64,000 nt of DNA. It comes from Neurospora intermedia. Lineage: Eukaryota > Ascomycota > Sordariomycetes > Sordariales > Sordariaceae. The stretch lies in assembly GCA_037102815.1 (NCBI GenBank), contig BTPP01000002.1:124001-188000 (forward strand), in the 5' to 3' direction. Position numbers and translations under genes: made by a program. The notes beneath the pieces are model-generated. The model had not been told where the DNA came from, ran no database searches, and was given only the letters and a program-made list of their open reading frames with translations. Below, one piece after another: positions 63,221 to 64,000 of this stretch; positions within the stretch are counted from its first letter, which is position 1; each line of letters opens with the position of its first letter.

Positions 63221-64000
63221 CTTCCCTTCTAATTAGAAGACTATTTATAAGCTTATACCCTATTATATATACCCCTAAAATTAGATAATAAGCCTCCTTC
63301 TTACTACTATTTATATTACGTTCGAGTAATTTATATTTTTTAAATCGTTCCCTCTCTCTCTCTCTTCCTCCTTCCTCCTTCTTTAATAAAATTATAACCT
63401 TCTACTATAAATATCCCTATACTACTATTTCTCTATCGCTTTAACCTTTATTCTATTTTTCTCTCTTACTCCCTTACTATTTCCCTATAATTCCTTCCGT
63501 TATTTATTCTACCCTTACCCCGTTCTTACGCTAATATATCGGTAATAATTCGTTTAAAATATTTAGTACTCCTAACTAGCTTAATTTTAATTAGTTCGTT
63601 TAGTTCTAGTAATTCTAATAGTTCCTATAATAGTAATAGTAATAAGGCTCCTCCCCCGCCCTGTCCGCAATTCTTATTCCGGCTCCTAAAAAGCCTAAAA
63701 TCCCTAAGCCGGTTTAAACCCAGCCTAATATAATTACGGTCGGTATTAGTAAAACTACTATTAATAATATAATTTCGGCCTTTATTATTAAAGTAATTAA
63801 ATTTTAATTTAATTAGTATATTTACTACTTCTCTTATAAATATAATTATATTATTACTCCTACAGGCAATTTGGTTATTATTTATTTACTTTATTAATAT
63901 AGTAAGGTAATTTATAAATTAACCCTAATTTAGGTTTAAAATACTTTTATAGCCTAATATATTGTTAATTATATTTTCGGTCCTTAGCAGGCTATTTTCC

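Larger units (their letters stand above)
61060..64000. mobile_element. RIP-degraded AT-rich relic of repetitive DNA (runs off the window)
   Basis: Composition changes abruptly near 61060 to very AT-rich, TpA-rich sequence with stop codons in all frames, the footprint of repeat-induced point mutation. Parts still show coding ghosts: around 62465-62640 a frame reads YNNFNYKDTVR with a later TTASLVF, and 62740-62935 has an open run with AIYEDKGKLEGIYRIYEEL. The first of these recalls the DUF6589-type proteins found in fungal repeats, which is an uncertain match. An (AAT/GAT)n tract lies at about 61505-61625. One island of normal composition sits at 63005-63220. No terminal repeat pair could be identified within the window. 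Confidence 0.75.

Overview
The window looks like a chromosomal segment of a filamentous ascomycete of the Sordariales, most likely Neurospora or a close relative. The grounds are short spliceosomal introns (49-130 nt, one of 380 nt) with GTRNGT-type donors and CTRAC/CTNAC branch sites, long gene-sparse intergenic stretches, proteins typical of Pezizomycotina (HET-domain, CE5 esterases, Hce2/Ecp2-like, DUF-type secreted proteins), and AT-rich, TpA-rich relic DNA of the kind left by repeat-induced point mutation (RIP). No bacterial features, operons or CRISPR arrays are present.

Layout. 0-12 kb: a YhhN/TMEM86-type membrane protein, a Dal5-like MFS transporter, a phosphoinositide-specific phospholipase C, a ZIP metal transporter and a dienelactone-hydrolase-like protein. 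12-26 kb: housekeeping genes, namely a long GYF-domain protein, an Emw1/Ttc27-type TPR protein and a secreted 5'-nucleotidase. 26-41 kb: an accessory region with an Hce2-like small secreted protein, a degenerate tRNA-like relic, a 525-bp RIP-damaged inverted-repeat element with 8-bp target-site duplication, a HET-domain gene, two convergent CE5 esterases separated by a second candidate inverted-repeat element, an unrecognised basic protein and a low-complexity secreted protein. 43-49 kb: a membrane protein with five acidic Ser/Asp repeats and a secreted protein with a cellobiose-dehydrogenase-cytochrome-like domain. 49-61 kb: housekeeping again, with a Pep7/Vac1-type FYVE protein divergent from a Met8-type siroheme synthase, an eight-finger C2H2 protein with an acidic tail packed behind an Mbp1-type APSES cell-cycle factor, a LYR-motif protein and a GNAT acetyltransferase. 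61-64 kb: a RIP-degraded AT-rich block containing the ghost of at least one mobile-element-like coding region and a 200-bp island of normal base composition.

The genes do not form one pathway. Recurring themes are membrane transport and phosphate or lipid signalling at the left, plant-cell-wall and secreted functions in the middle, and vesicle traffic and cell-cycle control at the right. The most unusual items are the 525-bp hAT-like element, the second inverted-repeat element between the two esterases, the repeat-bearing membrane protein, the haem-domain-like protein that seems to lack one axial ligand, the eight-finger/acidic-tail protein with a perfect 45-bp tandem repeat, and the structured GC-normal island inside the RIP block. 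All functional assignments rest on reading the translated sequence by eye and on family knowledge; no database search was run.
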